Shown: in pieces, positions 63,372 to 64,000 of the stretch
Layout of the letters: every line of letters starts with the position of its first letter
Position numbering within the stretch: position 1 is the stretch's first letter
From: Acinetobacter geminorum
GTDB lineage: Bacteria > Pseudomonadota > Gammaproteobacteria > Pseudomonadales > Moraxellaceae
DNA: 64,000 nt
NCBI RefSeq assembly: GCF_013009345.1
Contig: NZ_JABELE010000018.1
Span: 9,143-73,142 of the forward strand
Direction of reading: 5' to 3'
Notes under the pieces: generated by a model
Seen by the model: the letters and a program-made list of their open reading frames with translations, nothing else
The model's database searches: none
What the model was told of the DNA's origin: nothing
Program-made: the position numbers and the translations under genes

Positions 63372-63923
63372 ATGATCAAAATTGATACCTTTGATACTAT
63401 GCAAATAAAGAAGTCCTTTACCACACTAAAAGGACAAGAAAGAGTAAAGCAAATCTTAAAAAATGCTGAGATAGTTTTTCTTACCAAAGGTTATTCTGGT
63501 TTTAGTATGCGAGGAGTTGCAGCTCAATCGAATATTAGTTTAAGTACCTTACAGCATTATTTCCAAAATAAAGATAGTTTATTAAAAGCTTTACTCGATA
63601 AATTAATTTTCGACTACATACAGCGTATAGAAATTTTAATCAACTTAAATGCAAATGAGCCACCCTTGCATCGGTTTATGAATATTATCACTAATATAAT
63701 ATATGAAATAGAACAACCGGTCATTACGCATACATTTAAAGAGGTGTTTTCTATTTCAGATCACTTACCCTATGTATATGATTCTTTATCAATGATACAA
63801 AAGTATAATTTTGAACTTATATATAAAATTATACTCCCTATTCATAATAAAATCTCATCAGAAGAATACAAAGAAAGAGCCATAATTATAATTACACAGC
63901 TCAACGGTTATCTAGTTCAACAT
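63372..63923 (+). pseudogene. TetR-family regulator upstream of csu, interrupted by an IS
   Basis: The frame has a TetR helix-turn-helix (FLTKGYSGFSMRGVAAQSNIS, then LSTLQHYFQNKDSLLKALL) at residues about 35-70 and a helical ligand domain. After 184 codons the sequence passes into an IS inverted repeat, and the next eight codons before the stop (GFVAQTYL) are IS-encoded. Only the last few residues are likely lost, so a hybrid protein could still bind DNA. It is divergent from csuA/B across the four palindromes. Confidence 0.75.
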
Positions 63924-64000
63924 GGCTTTGTTGCACAAACCTATCTCTAAAGGCTTATTCCACAATATAATTTTGAGATGAATAAGCCTACACCTAAAAT
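63924..64000 (+). mobile_element. IS903-group insertion sequence, first 77 bp (continues beyond the window)
   Basis: GGCTTTGTTGCACAAA begins here, and the next 61 bp align without gaps to the transposase-start end of the IS at 50,151-51,189 at roughly three quarters identity. It is therefore a different member of the same group. Its transposase must start outside the window on the plus strand. Confidence 0.82.

Noticed and set aside
1..64000. tRNA, rRNA, CRISPR arrays and a toxin-antitoxin or defence cluster
   Set aside because: No tRNA-like T-loop/acceptor pattern, no regularly spaced repeats, and no recognisable defence genes were seen. The WYL regulator alone is not evidence for a defence system.

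Overview
The window is a chromosomal segment of an Acinetobacter, most probably of the A. baumannii group. The evidence is the low G+C content, the complete csuA/B-csuA-csuB-csuC-csuD-csuE pilus locus with a major pilin I recognise as A. baumannii type, a 1,039-bp IS903-group insertion sequence with the size of ISAba13, and a core-gene order typical of the genus. No tRNA, rRNA or CRISPR array was seen.

Positions 1-23,800 are mostly housekeeping. They hold the 3' end of cyoE, rpsF-rpsR-rplI, dnaB, alr, then a minus-strand Anbu operon (proteasome-like peptidase, transglutaminase, alpha-E protein, ATP-grasp enzyme) with a divergent WYL-domain regulator. After these come mnmG, prmA, a zinc-ribbon membrane protein, fis, purH, purD, a methionine ABC transporter (metQ, metN-metI) behind a long leader with two terminator-like hairpins, gloB and a dctA-type carrier. 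Most genes end in clear intrinsic terminators.

Positions 24,200-43,999 are accessory metabolism and signalling. There is a TetR/MFS divergent pair, a fatty acid hydroxylase-family enzyme, a sorbosone-dehydrogenase-like lipoprotein, a PH-domain protein, an Asp/Glu racemase-family protein and a GNAT. The centrepiece (30.9-40.1 kb) is a lipid-modification locus. One arm encodes an NTF2-like lipoprotein, a chalcone-isomerase-like protein and a response regulator. The convergent arm encodes an acyl desaturase, an FAD oxidoreductase, a DUF1365 protein, two Cfa-type methyltransferases, a DUF1295 protein and a histidine kinase. A lipocalin and an HprRS/CusRS-like two-component system, divergent from a GlcG/HbpS-like protein and a periplasmic HiuH, follow.

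Positions 44,000-54,900 are a rearranged zone. A 193-bp duplication of the 3' end of pqiC brackets a 1.6-kb islet (dithiol reductase-like flavoprotein plus divergent Rrf2 regulator with two operators) and is fused to a racemase fragment. A split pqiA/pqiB/pqiC operon follows. Then come a LysR gene cut by an IS that lacks target duplication, an SDR, an Ada protein that has lost three of four zinc cysteines, a half EamA transporter with its TetR neighbour, and an orphan prophage-immunity-like structured RNA (C4/CI type) with its own promoter and a downstream 31-codon ORF.

Positions 54,900-64,000 hold a conserved Acinetobacter hypothetical gene, a small hypothetical gene and the Csu archaic chaperone-usher pilus operon. 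The operon is divergent from a TetR gene across four copies of a 16-bp palindrome. That TetR gene is interrupted after codon 184 by the terminal inverted repeat of another IS903-group element that runs off the window.
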